DNA of 64,000 bases from Rhodothermales bacterium (GTDB taxonomy: Bacteria; Bacteroidota; Rhodothermia; Rhodothermales; UBA10348). Where the stretch lies: NCBI GenBank assembly GCA_028284865.1, contig JANQQV010000026.1, positions 1 to 64,000 on the forward strand, in the 5' to 3' direction. Below the pieces are notes generated by a model that had not been told where the DNA came from, made no database searches, and saw only the letters and a program-made list of their open reading frames with translations. The position numbers and the translations under genes were made by a program. This document shows positions 49,001 to 59,300 of the stretch, piece after piece (within the stretch, counting starts at the first letter, position 1; each line of letters begins with the position of its first letter).

Positions 49001-52000
49001 TTCCGGTTTCTGTCCATTGCAGCTGAGCCTGTCGCGAAGCAAAATCACCCTGCAGTACGGACGGTACGGATCCGTCGACGGAGGTAACGGTCAGGTCTGC
49101 ACCTTCCAGGACGAGTGTAGCGCTTTCCAGGTCCAGGACGGCCTCTGAAAGCGTCAATTCGCTCCCGATGGCCAAGTTGGCCAGCAGCCTTGCTTCCGAA
49201 CCGGGGAGGATACTAACGGAGGGCAATTGGACAGAAACGTCCAGATCTGCTTCGCCATTGAGGATCAGATTGCTGGAGGACTGGGCGTCGACATCTACCC
49301 AGCTGGACTGGGGGTCAATAACGAGGGAGCTGTTGCCGTTCAGCACCCAGCTCGATTGCTGCTCGAACAACAGATTGCTTGCTTCGATATTCAGGTTCGT
49401 GGAAGAAAAAGAAACCTGAACGCCGACAAACTGGAGCGTGCTGCCTTCTACTGTCATGGAGCCCAACGTGAGGGCTTGCCCGGGATCCGCCAACCAGTCA
49501 ATATCGGAGTCTGTGGCAATGAGCGTATTGATGGAGCCGGAGAGGACGAGGTCTGTGGTAGCGCCCGTTCCTGTTTCAATTTGTAATGAGGTGATATCTG
49601 ACGAAGCGCCCGTTATCAATCGAACATCACCTCCTTGCAGGATGACTGCCTCCGATCCGTCTATGTGTCCGTTTATCTGATGCGTCGTGTTCGAACTGGC
49701 AAGGAAGAGGGGTCCTTCGTCCAAAAGAACTCTAGAATTGGCTCCGGAAGAGAAGCCGCCCTGAACAATCATCGAGCCCGGAATGCCCACTGGAAACACA
49801 GGAGGGGTATTGGCGGCATCAAACGCGTCTATGCTGAAGTCGAAAATGGGAAGGGAAAGCCAGCGCTCGTCCAGAACGTAGGGTGCGGTCATTCCACCCA
49901 AGAGCCGCAAGGAGAACGAGCCTGAATAGGACAACACATTTTCGAAACCCGAACCATCGATTCCCGGAGAGCTGTTTTCGGAATCTGTCAGATTCAGCGA
50001 CAAGGTTGGAGTGTCCAGGAATAGGACAGGCTTGTTACCGAGGTCGATGGAACCGGTATTGAACGACACATTTCCTGCGACGCGAAGAGTGTCCACGGAG
50101 CTGTCGGTTTCCAGGAAATCAGCATCCGAGAGTAGGTTCACTACAAAGTCGCCGAAGACGCCGTTACCACTCACGGTAATGGGTTGCGCACCTCCAGCGT
50201 TGCCAATGGTCCATTGGGCGGTGCCGGAAATCGATCCTCCGTTGTCAATCAATGGGTCATCCCCGGCCGCCATAAACCGCAGAACGGGTTCATTCACTTG
50301 AATCTGAGCTTGGGGTGCTAAGGTCATGCGTGTCCGAGCCGTGACCATTCCCGACCCAGTCAGGGTCACTGAGTCTTCCAGGAGAAGATTCTCGGTGGAG
50401 ATGACGCCGTCAATCAGCACGCTCCCCCTGAACGTCATTTCGCTTGCGACACCTGAATACGAGCCGCCCAGAAAATGCCCCGTTCCCCCCAGGATCAGAT
50501 TGGCTCCATCAACGGTCCATTGGGAGCCCTGGTCGGTCACCGCCCCATTCGAGAAGAACGTCGTTGATGTGCCAAAAGAAACTACGGCATTCGTAAAGAC
50601 AGATCTTTCTGAGACATTCAGCGTGCTCCCGTCAGGGACGACAAGCTCTCCGCTGACTACCGAAAGGGTCCCGAGGATGGTTGCATTCTCTGAGAGCTCT
50701 ACCCTGGTATTGCCAATGGCAATCGACGGGAGCACGGTAGAGGAAAATCCTTCAATAGTCGTTACCCCTGGATTCACCAGGCTGAGGACTCCTCCGGAGA
50801 TGACCTCAAAAACACCGCTGGATCGCGAAAGAGAGCCTAAAATCTGCAATGTAGAATTTTCCTGGATGGACAGCTCCCCGTCTTCCAGGTGCAGCCCAGC
50901 ATCCAGCAAGGCAGTTCCGAAAAAACGGGTAACCGCTCCGGGAGCATCTATAAGCAGTGCTGGGAGCACAATCTCCGAGGGAAACACCAAGTCAATTGTG
51001 CTCCCGCTTTTCGGACCCAATCCCGACTCAGGAAACGCGATGCTGCCTCCCAGAACGGAAACAGCTTCTCCAATGCGCAGTGGTTCATCAGCCGTGAGCA
51101 GAGCAGCGCCGGCGGAAACAGTCAATCGATCGAGGTCCAGACCACCCACATCCGTCTGGAATTCGCCTCCGTCAACGGTGATCGCGGATGCTCGGACCGT
51201 GGTGTCGTGCTGCCAGGAGAGCCTTCCGGATTCAACGGTTAGGTCACCGATGGCTTCACCGCTGACCATTCCCGAAATGGTTCGGGATCTTACAGCGGGA
51301 ATGTCCGCGCCGTTCTCGACAGTGACCTGGACCGCGGTTGCCAGCAGCACGATCTGCGGATCTCCCGCCCAGGAACTGGTTGCGCCTATATATATGGAGT
51401 TGGCAACCTCGAACGATGCAGATGTTGCGCTTGCAAGATCGATCCCGCCCTGCACGTCCGTCGTTCCCGCGCGAAGGACACCCGCACCAGACTGCTGAAT
51501 ACTTCCGTTGGTCGCAATAGTCAATGAATCGACTTCCATGCCTCCCAGGATGGCCGCCGTACCCGTTCCGGCCACGTTCAGGCTGCGTATCCGTCCGCCA
51601 GCCTGAATCACGCCTTCACCGGTAAATCGCAGCCTTGAATCAGATTCAGATAAGGTCTGAATGGTCGTAGAGGTGCCTGAAACCACCAATTCCGTACCCG
51701 TATCGGGTGCATCGACGGCGTCTGCTTCGATGTTGAAGCCATTGGAATCAACGTTTCCGGCCAGCAGAATGCGGCCAGACGCGCGAAGGTCACCATTCAA
51801 AGAGAGAGGCGTTGTTGGCGAACCGACGGTCAACAGTCCTGAAGACATGTCGATATCGATCTCCGAGGATGACGGAGAAATGGCCTGAATCCGGGCCTGG
51901 GTGGCTTCCAATTGCAGCAATCCCCTTGATGAGTGCGTACCGGAAAGGTCTCCAATTGTGACATCCGGCACACTGATCCGCAGTTGTGGAGCGGATCCGC

Positions 52001-52823
52001 TGAATTGGATGCCGCCAGGAAAGCTCAGCGTAGCATCGGTAGACTCCAGTAGTGATAGTCGGTCTCCGGGAACGGTGATCGAGCCGGAAAATGAGGTCGT
52101 GGCAGAGGAGTAGAATTGCAGGTCGACGTCTCCCAGCGAGATATCCAGGCTGATTGAGGCCCCGCCTTGATGATCCAATTCGACACGTGAACCTGTGGAT
52201 AGCAGCTCCTGTGTCAAGGAAATGGGTTCTGAAAGGGTCTGCGCACCGGATATCCGGATAACCCTGGGCGTTTCAGACCAGGAAGGGTTGCCGGCCAGGC
52301 TGCCACCGGCAAATTCGATGACGGAATCCTCAGTGTCGCCACGTCCGAGTCCGCTCCATATGGTCGTCGAAACCCCGGAAATGTCGAGAACGCCATCGGT
52401 GAGTGCGAGACGGGATGCGGAACTGTTCGCTACAACGCCCTCTCCGAGGTGCAATACATCTGTTGTGCCCGCAATCCATAAGGCGGTTCCACCGGGAATC
52501 GCCACATCCAGAAATGGGGCTGACACCAGCACCGTGTCTGCGCCGGCAAACTCATTCAGTTGAAAGGTGACTGAGTGCGAGCCGGCCAAAGTGATTCCAT
52601 CCTCGTCGGCGCCGAACGCATACTCTCCTGCCGCGAGGCATATGACGTCACCCTCGCTTGCTCTTGAATAGGCATCCTCGACGGATCGCAGTGGAGCCGT
52701 GACGGCACCCGAATTTCCGTCAGAGCCGTCGGAGGCGTTGACGAAAATATCGCACGATTGAGCGTGGACCGTCGACCCACCCAAAAGGAGGATCAGCAGG
52801 GCTACAGCAAAGGACGAACGCAT
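46092..52823 (-). CDS. Giant T9SS-secreted surface protein
   Basis: The 2243-residue product starts with a signal peptide (ALLILLLGGSTVHA) and a pectin-lyase-like opening (CDIFVNASDGSDGNSG ... GDVICLAAGEYAFG). The long middle is a chain of short strands rich in Ser, Thr, Gly, Val and Leu (LTVSGG/ILDISG-like), probably a solenoid. Near residue 1750 comes ERTMQSGALDPLFFPVGRDG, then GNYFPLTL. The end is a T9SS type A sorting domain, LTSVYPNPFVSRATVTWTL ... SPGVYFVRVTS. No catalytic motif was noticed. It is divergent from a similar giant gene across 518 bases. Likely a surface fibre or adhesin; function unknown. Confidence 0.88.
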   Translation of the reverse strand: MRSSFAVALLILLLGGSTVHAQSCDIFVNASDGSDGNSGAVTAPLRSVEDAYSRASEGDVICLAAGEYAFGADEDGITLAGSHSVTFQLNEFAGADTVLVSAPFLDVAIPGGTALWIAGTTDVLHLGEGVVANSSASRLALTDGVLDISGVSTTIWSGLGRGDTEDSVIEFAGGSLAGNPSWSETPRVIRISGAQTLSEPISLTQELLSTGSRVELDHQGGASISLDISLGDVDLQFYSSATTSFSGSITVPGDRLSLLESTDATLSFPGGIQFSGSAPQLRISVPDVTIGDLSGTHSSRGLLQLEATQARIQAISPSSSEIDIDMSSGLLTVGSPTTPLSLNGDLRASGRILLAGNVDSNGFNIEADAVDAPDTGTELVVSGTSTTIQTLSESDSRLRFTGEGVIQAGGRIRSLNVAGTGTAAILGGMEVDSLTIATNGSIQQSGAGVLRAGTTDVQGGIDLASATSASFEVANSIYIGATSSWAGDPQIVLLATAVQVTVENGADIPAVRSRTISGMVSGEAIGDLTVESGRLSWQHDTTVRASAITVDGGEFQTDVGGLDLDRLTVSAGAALLTADEPLRIGEAVSVLGGSIAFPESGLGPKSGSTIDLVFPSEIVLPALLIDAPGAVTRFFGTALLDAGLHLEDGELSIQENSTLQILGSLSRSSGVFEVISGGVLSLVNPGVTTIEGFSSTVLPSIAIGNTRVELSENATILGTLSVVSGELVVPDGSTLNVSERSVFTNAVVSFGTSTTFFSNGAVTDQGSQWTVDGANLILGGTGHFLGGSYSGVASEMTFRGSVLIDGVISTENLLLEDSVTLTGSGMVTARTRMTLAPQAQIQVNEPVLRFMAAGDDPLIDNGGSISGTAQWTIGNAGGAQPITVSGNGVFGDFVVNLLSDADFLETDSSVDTLRVAGNVSFNTGSIDLGNKPVLFLDTPTLSLNLTDSENSSPGIDGSGFENVLSYSGSFSLRLLGGMTAPYVLDERWLSLPIFDFSIDAFDAANTPPVFPVGIPGSMIVQGGFSSGANSRVLLDEGPLFLASSNTTHQINGHIDGSEAVILQGGDVRLITGASSDITSLQIETGTGATTDLVLSGSINTLIATDSDIDWLADPGQALTLGSMTVEGSTLQFVGVQVSFSSTNLNIEASNLLFEQQSSWVLNGNSSLVIDPQSSWVDVDAQSSSNLILNGEADLDVSVQLPSVSILPGSEARLLANLAIGSELTLSEAVLDLESATLVLEGADLTVTSVDGSVPSVLQGDFASRQAQLQWTETGSVTLEADLQLQAVLLSMDGTEWTVRSDQSRSMVISTGNAAFRSGEVSLEGADIVVSGSTPDLLLFDGGIVRSSTRQEPPASTSAMNVIVDPTQAQHDLHSELVVVGSGNAGVSATSGLSVSSLRIEGSVRLNASGNTVTVSDRLVFGRGNGSLSLAADTEMQIAPEAWVIREGGGTLSSRVTGDSYNLLYHIDDGSWAGVNRLTSSPVLTGGAELAPQLASLHIAAGNSGSDIQEIVLNNNVLIRDTFSAISGRATGTGVISMSPGSWIIETAVDLDAPGQVTSSISPVNMERINWSKSVTSSEPLSFAADVDTLWIAFSRPSLIASLAQDLSVDHMRITSPTEFSSRLRLNGRSVSVQEDLSIEGTRLSSAQVSELSVGGTISLDGGSITDNIRLSVEGTSDMNGAATNLSISVSGNLIVRDPSFSPQTLVFNGSNQSWTVGVPISISTLTMNQSAPGMVDVFGSGDHAQRISISGGLMLAGGVLRSSDVRFTLDGSVSRSAPLDVASHIEAPVERTMQSGALDPLFFPVGRDGNYFPLTLTPSIRPFSDSRISVFPIQRRWLDQTGLAGASGSGLIAEVGTEAMVIESDVNFAQSLPLNLSVVVPTGIEREVDALMILQDGLWSPISGSFVRGGTTSGQLLQQIDATGLLLGESIQLGYGYTSSQADISGRVQWVNLTDQPVTVSLQEENMMVGPESATIQKVLGWSEGDEAFTYSISGTGDWTVSGTGVIRSDGITRVVLSEPDQPSTEHVQDLGGFESIMLYHNAVNAGSISSEIVRGGTTTDGGLLAAGEYSNWIPVPSEEFELHFRSASDDEFLASFTVASQTQLSESELWIVSDANVDQGPLRLLRIASTGMTEALPLITAVGLENGNELPAGLELTSVYPNPFVSRATVTWTLPSPGSVEIEVINALGQRVAHSVSGLMSQGEGSGILDAATWSPGVYFVRVTSRAGGASQVASKAIVKAR

Positions 52824-53341
52824 GCAGATTGAACTCTATTCAGAAGTGTTGGAAAGAGGAGCCCGAAGCAGTCAGGGGACCGAGAAGGAATGTGCCTGCC
52901 AGAATACAGTTTCGCCCCCATCAATGTGCCGTGTCCAGGCGCTTTTCCCTCACGTAGTCTTTAAACAATCCGGTTGATTTACGTTCAGGAAAACGGGATC
53001 TTTGGGGATCTCTGGTACGCGAATCGGCGCCAAAAAAAGTGACGATTTACTTGGGTATACCAAGTCCCAAGCGTGTATGAGAGGTGCTCTACAGCCACCT
53101 GCACCCTGCAGTCAGTCTTGTTCTGAAACGGCCTAAAGCACTGAAAAAAAGCCATTTAGACAAATCGCTTTTTCCATTTTGACACTTGGTAATGAGACGT
53201 TCCGAACCTCCCGGGCGACACAAATAAATGTGTCGATCGGGTTTTTTGCGTCTTATCGCTAATACCCCGGTCGCCCGTCTGGAGCGGCCATATTCAACAC
53301 ATCGCATCATTCAAGGAATGAAAAACAGAGAGGCACAGTCC
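52824..53341. other. Divergent control region between the two giant genes
   Basis: These 518 bases carry no credible gene and are more AT-rich than the surroundings. They hold an inverted repeat (53049-53065), a TTGACA (53179-53184) and a GTTTTTTG run (53240-53247). The promoters of both giant genes should be here, but no full -35/-10 or -33/-7 pair could be fixed. Confidence 0.5.
53049..53065 (+). promoter_or_regulatory. Inverted repeat between giant genes, possible operator
   Basis: ACTTGG-GTATA-CCAAGT: 6-bp perfect arms around a 5-base AT-rich centre. A similar half-site, ACTTGG, recurs at 53184-53189. It may be a regulator site for one or both giant genes. Confidence 0.4.
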
Positions 53342-56300
53342 ATGACTACTCAGAGACTGCTACAATTTCTGTCACGCAGCGTGGCTGCGGTGGTATTCCT
53401 GTTCGCCTTTGTAGGCGCACAGAATGCCTTCGCCCAGACGATCTTCGTATCGTCGACCACGGGTAGTGACGCGTTCGACGGCGCCAGCGCCACCATTACT
53501 GGTGGTTCTGGTCCGAAGGCTACGCTCGCTGCAGCTTACGCCGCTGCCGCTGCTGGCAACACGATCAGCATCGAAGCAGGTACCTATACGGAGAACTTCG
53601 ACTTCGGGACAGCCGCCAAGGGTGTCACGGTCGTCGTTACCGCATCAGGTGCTGTGACGGTAGCAACCTTTACCGGTACGTCCACCATCGCCGTGACGAC
53701 CGGAACCATTGATCTGACCGGCGGAACCGGATCAGTCGCAGTCTCGGGTGGTGCGTTTACGCTCACTTCGGGAACCCTCGCCTTGGGCACAGGGAAACTC
53801 GCCTTCACGGCCGCCACGACATTGACTGTCACCGGTGGTGCCGCCTCCGGTGCATCCCCTGCATACACGGGAGCGGTAACAGCCAACTACACGATGTCAA
53901 CCGCTCGCGCAGCCGGAACGGAGATTCCGCTGAACCTCAACGGCGGTACGCTGACGGTCAATGGTGCCAACAGCACGACATTCTCGCAAATCCTTGTTGC
54001 GGGTAGCATCGTCACGGCAGCCACTGCAACGGGAACGACAACGTTCTCCAGCGCTGTTACGATCAACGGTGCAGGTGGTATCGTCCACAACGGTGATGAT
54101 GTTGTGTTCGGCGCAATCACGATGAACAACAGTGCGATCACCTCCACGGGTGGTGGTGCCAACCAGACGTTCACCGCTGGTGCGATCACGGTCAGCCAGA
54201 GCACTGGTGTAGCTGGTGGTACGTTCAACAATACGTCGGCAACCTCAACCGCAACCATTGCTAGCCTCACGGTCAATGCAACAATCGGTGGTGCAGGTAA
54301 CGGTGCAGACGATGTGCTTGCCTACACGATCACCAACACGGGTACCATGACGGTTTCTGGCGCAATCACTGAAGGTTCTGCTTCAGACGCCAACGAAATC
54401 GACGCCAATGCCGTTGCTATCACAAACAGCAACTCCCTGACGATCGGCGCGAGCTCCTCTGTCTCGGGCGCGTTCAACAACACTGGCGGAACACTTGCCC
54501 TGGGTTCGACGACGTTCACACTGGCACCAACAGCTGTGACGCCTGCTACCCACCTAGCTCTCGTAGCCATGGGAACGGTTACCGGTTCGGGTTCGACTGT
54601 TGTCGTTTCCCGTAACATTGGTGTCCCTGCTTCGGCTGGAGCCGCTGCTCCTGCATTCGATATCGCAGGTAACCTGACCGTTTCCGGAACGGGCGGTATC
54701 GCCGGTGCCATTTCGGTCGGCGGTAGCGTTACGAACTCCGGAGCTGGTGACACGGCTGCTGCCGTTCGCACGGGTGCCAACTTCACCCAGAGTGGAAACG
54801 GAGACGTTACCGCTGCCATCATCGTCGGCGGCAACCTCACGCTGACCGGTACGAATGGCGATGTTTCCGGTGGTGGTTCCTTCGACGTTGCAGGTAACGC
54901 CACGTTCGGCGGAACCCACGCGATTTCGTCTGGTGCCGGTACGAACGATGTTGACGGTGTGGCCACCTTCTCCGGTGCGTTCACGATCGCCGCAGGTGGT
55001 AACACCATCATCGGTTCAGGTACGATCACCAGCGCTGGTAACGTGACCATCAGCAACGGTACGACCCTTACTGTCAACGGTAGCTTCGATGCTTCCAATG
55101 GTGGTGGGTTCACTGCTGATGCTGCTGCAAACTCCGCCGCAGACAATGCCACGCTTGCATTCGTCCTTCCCCAGGCTTCAAGCTCTACCTACACTCCTGG
55201 TCCCAACACGCGCATCGACGACCTCACGGTCAACCTTGCCGCTGGTGCCACGTCTGGTACGCTTACGATGGGTCAGTCGGTATTCATCGATGAGAACTTC
55301 ACGACGGGTGCCAACACGACCATCAGCCTTGGCAACTTTGCCATCCGCATGGCAGGTAATGCAGCTACTGCAACCGTTGGCGGCGCAATCACTACGCCCG
55401 CTGGGCAGTCCGGTGCTCTGACGTTCGAAGGAACGGGTACCACACTGGGTGGTCTCGGTGACATCTCGAACATCTTGGTCAACGTTGGAGGTGGTAACCT
55501 CCTGACGATTGCGGCGGCTACGAGCGTTGACTTCACCGGTGAGCTGACGCTCTTCACGGGTGGAATCACGGTTCCTGTCGGTTCTGACATCTCACCTGAA
55601 GGTGCACTCGCCGAAGTGCGTCGTAACTCTGCTGGTGCAGCAGCGGTAACGGCAATCGTAGGTGGGGGAACGTTCAATGGTGACACCCGCACGTACATCC
55701 TCTCAATCTTTGGTGGTGCCGCTGTTGCTGCTCTCAATGAGTTGTCGGCTACGGGCATCACGCAGCTTAACGTCGAGGATGCAGGAACGAACTACACCAC
55801 TGACAAGAATGCCACAGTTGGTAACGTGAACGTCGAGTTCGGCGCCACGCTGACCAACGGTGCTGGTTTCGACCTCACGTCAACGGGTTCGGTAACGAAC
55901 GCCGGTACGATCGCTGGTGCACCTGGTGACCAGCTGATCCTGACCGGTGACAGCCAGTCCCACACCAACACGGGTGTGATGACGGCTGATCTGAGTGCAC
56001 AGGCTTCCGGCATCACGATGGCCGGTACGGCCACGCTGCGCACGGCTGCTCCTTTTGCTGCCGCCAGCCTTACCAACCTGATCGTCGGTGACGGCGTAGG
56101 TGGTACGGGTGCTGAGTCCATCACGATCACCAACATGCAGCAGATCGACGGAACGGTCACCATCGCGAGCGATGGTACGGCCTCGATCGGTCTGGTGCAG
56201 GACGACGGTGCCGGTGGTACCGGTACGGGTGACGAGGGTACGGTTGATGGCGCCATCACGGTTGCCAACGGCGGTTCCCTTACCTGGACGTCCAACGTTG

Positions 56301-59300
56301 GTGCAGACGCTGCCATTACGGTCGGTACGGCTCCTGTCGGAACGGCTCCTACGTTTGATTTCAACGGCAACACGGTCAACCTGATCACTGCAGGTACCTT
56401 CTCGGCTGTCTCCAACGCGAACCTCGGTTCCTCGGGTGAGATTGAAGCTGATCACGGTGCTGCAACGGTTGGTACCAACCTTGACGGTGCAGCCACGCCG
56501 ACCTCGGCTCTGCCTGGTCTGGACGTAGACGCCGCAACGGCTCTGTCCTCCGCAACGCGCGTCGTTGGGATGACGGACATCGATGCTGCCCTCACCGGTG
56601 CCCTCTCGCTGACCCTTTCAGGTACGGTTCACATCAATGCTGGCATCACGAACAACGTGACCATCATTGGAACCGACGTCATGGTGCAGGGCGCTGAAGT
56701 CCTCACCGGTACGCTCACCATCAACGCAACTGCAGTCAACTTCACAGGAGACGCTGTTGCTGGTGCAGACAACCTGACGGTAACGGGCCTCTTCACTCAG
56801 ACTGCTGGTAATGTTGACCTCAACGGTGTCGACATCATCCTTCAGGCTGGTGCTGATTACTCGGCTGGTGCCTACACGGCTCAGAACAGCACGGATGAGT
56901 TCATCTTCAACACTGGTGGTGCCATTGACATCAACGGTGGAACGTGGGTCATCCAGAACGCCGTATTCGATGTAGCCATGCTCATCGACGGTAATGCTGG
57001 AACGAATCAGGATGTCCTTACCATTGCCAACCGTCTCGAGCTGTCCGTCAACCTGACGGCCGGTAACAACTCTGGTGCTGGCACGCCTTCCGGTGTCATC
57101 AACCTCGGTGACGGCTCCGGTACCTTCTACCTCGACGCCGACGGCGGTAACGTCGTTGACGGTGGTGCAGACGGTACGATCGGTTATGGTGCAGACACCA
57201 CGACCATCGAGTACAACGGTACGGCCCTCACGGGTGCTGAACTCTTCAGTACGTTTGATACGCTGATCATCAACGCCGCTGCTGCGTTCGCCAACGGTGC
57301 GACGCCAACGGTCAACACGATCGACATCAACGCTGGTGGTCTGACCATTGCCAACCCGGGTCTTCCTGCTGCTGCTGAGTCCCTGACTCTGACGGCAGAC
57401 GGTACGTTCCGCTCCGGAATGAACAACCCGTTTGGTGTTCCTGGTCTCGGTGTCCTGGGTTACACAGCTGCCGACGCCACGGATTACAACCTGACGTTCG
57501 ACAACGCGTCCACCCTGACGGACGCTCTGTCCTGGCCAACGGCCAACACACCTGACCTCCTGATCTCGCCTCTGGCGACCGGTGTAGGAGGAACGGTTGC
57601 GCTCCACGCTGCCCGTACGGCAACGAGCGTAGAGGTTCAGAACCTTGATACGTTGGATCCACAGACGTTCAACATCACCATCACAGGAGCTATCGACCTG
57701 AATGGCAACCCCGCTGCTATCCAGAGCACGGCTGGTGCCAACCAGGGATCGGTTGTCTTCGGTGGTACGATGGCACAGACGCTGGACGGTGGCCTCTGGT
57801 ACAACGGTCCGGTCAACGTGAACAACGCTGCCGGTCTCACGCTTGCCAACGGTAACCTGAACGCAACGAACAACAACACGAACGCTGCTTGTACGCTGCC
57901 AGCTGGTACCAACCCGCTGACGCTGACGGCCGGTACGGTCACGACGGGTACGAACCGTGTGATCCTCTGCCACCTCAGCACGACGGATCAGGGCTTCCAG
58001 CGCAACGGTACGACCCAGACGGGATCGATCTTCGGTAACGTCCAGGCAACGGTTGACGGAACGCTTTCCGGCAACACCACGGATCGTGTTGAATTCCCGC
58101 TTGGCGACATGGACGGCAACTACCGTCCATACGCCATCACGTTCAACACGCCGAACCAGCTCGCTTCCGATCCGGTCCTGCTCGCCACGTACGTTGGCAG
58201 CTCGCCGATGGGAACGAATGGTCTGCCTATTGCAACGACGGATCTGCAGAGCAACAACTTCAATGTTGGTCGCTATCCAGAATTCCACTGGAGAGTCCAG
58301 TCGACACCGACGGTTACGCCGTCCATCGACTACGACGTTGAATTCCGCGCTGCTGGTTACTCCAACTTCGCTGGCGAAGACATCGAGCGCACACGCGCCA
58401 TGCGTCGCGCAGACGGTTCCACGAACAACTTCTGGATCCTCTCCGCGCCGAATGCATCAGACAACGACAACTTCGCAGCTTCCAACACGGAGCCGATCGC
58501 AGTAGCTCGTAATGCTGAAGGTGCCATCTCCGGTGACGGTGTTCTCTTCACCTTCGGTCTGGAGACCAACCTCGCGTCCACTGATCCTGCAGCTCTGACG
58601 CTGAACGCTGGCAACTCCGAAGTCATCGACCTGACGACGGTGTTCTCCGGTGGTGGCGCAACGCGCACCTACACCGTAACTGGTGCTGATGGCGCAGTCG
58701 TCACGACGGCAGTTGCAGGTGACAACCTGACGGTTACTGGTGCTGGCGCTGGTTCCGATACCTTCACGGTAACGGTATCCGACGGCTTCCAGAGCGTAGA
58801 TGCTACGGTAACGGTTACGGTCAATGCAGCCCTTGCAGCAGCAGGCGGTCTTGCAGACGTAGCAGTAGCCAACGGCACGGTTTCGGCCGACGTTGACGCC
58901 TCCGGTGACTTCTCCGGTGGTACCGCACCTTACACGTACGCTGTTGCTACGAGCGACGCTGCTGTAGTCACGGTGACGGTCAGCGCCAGCGGTGTGGTTT
59001 CCCACACGTTTGTTGGTGTTGGAACGGCAACGGTCACTGTCACGGTCACTGACTCTGAAGGTGACTCGGTCAACAGTGCGTTTGACGTAACCGTCAACGG
59101 TACTCTCGTAGCCGCTGGTGGCCTGGCCAACCAGACGGTTGCTGAAGGCGCCGACGTTGTCAACGATGTCACTGGTGAGTTCTCCGGTGGTAACGGTGCC
59201 GCAACCTTCACGTACACCGCCGCGTCATCCGACACGGGTGTAGCTACGGTTGCAGTTGCTGGTGCCAACGTCACCGCGACGGGTGTCTCTGCCTACGTTG

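Noticed and set aside
53179-53184. TTGACA as -35 box of the giant gene
   Set aside because: No acceptable -10 sequence lies 16-19 bases downstream, and this lineage often uses other promoter elements.
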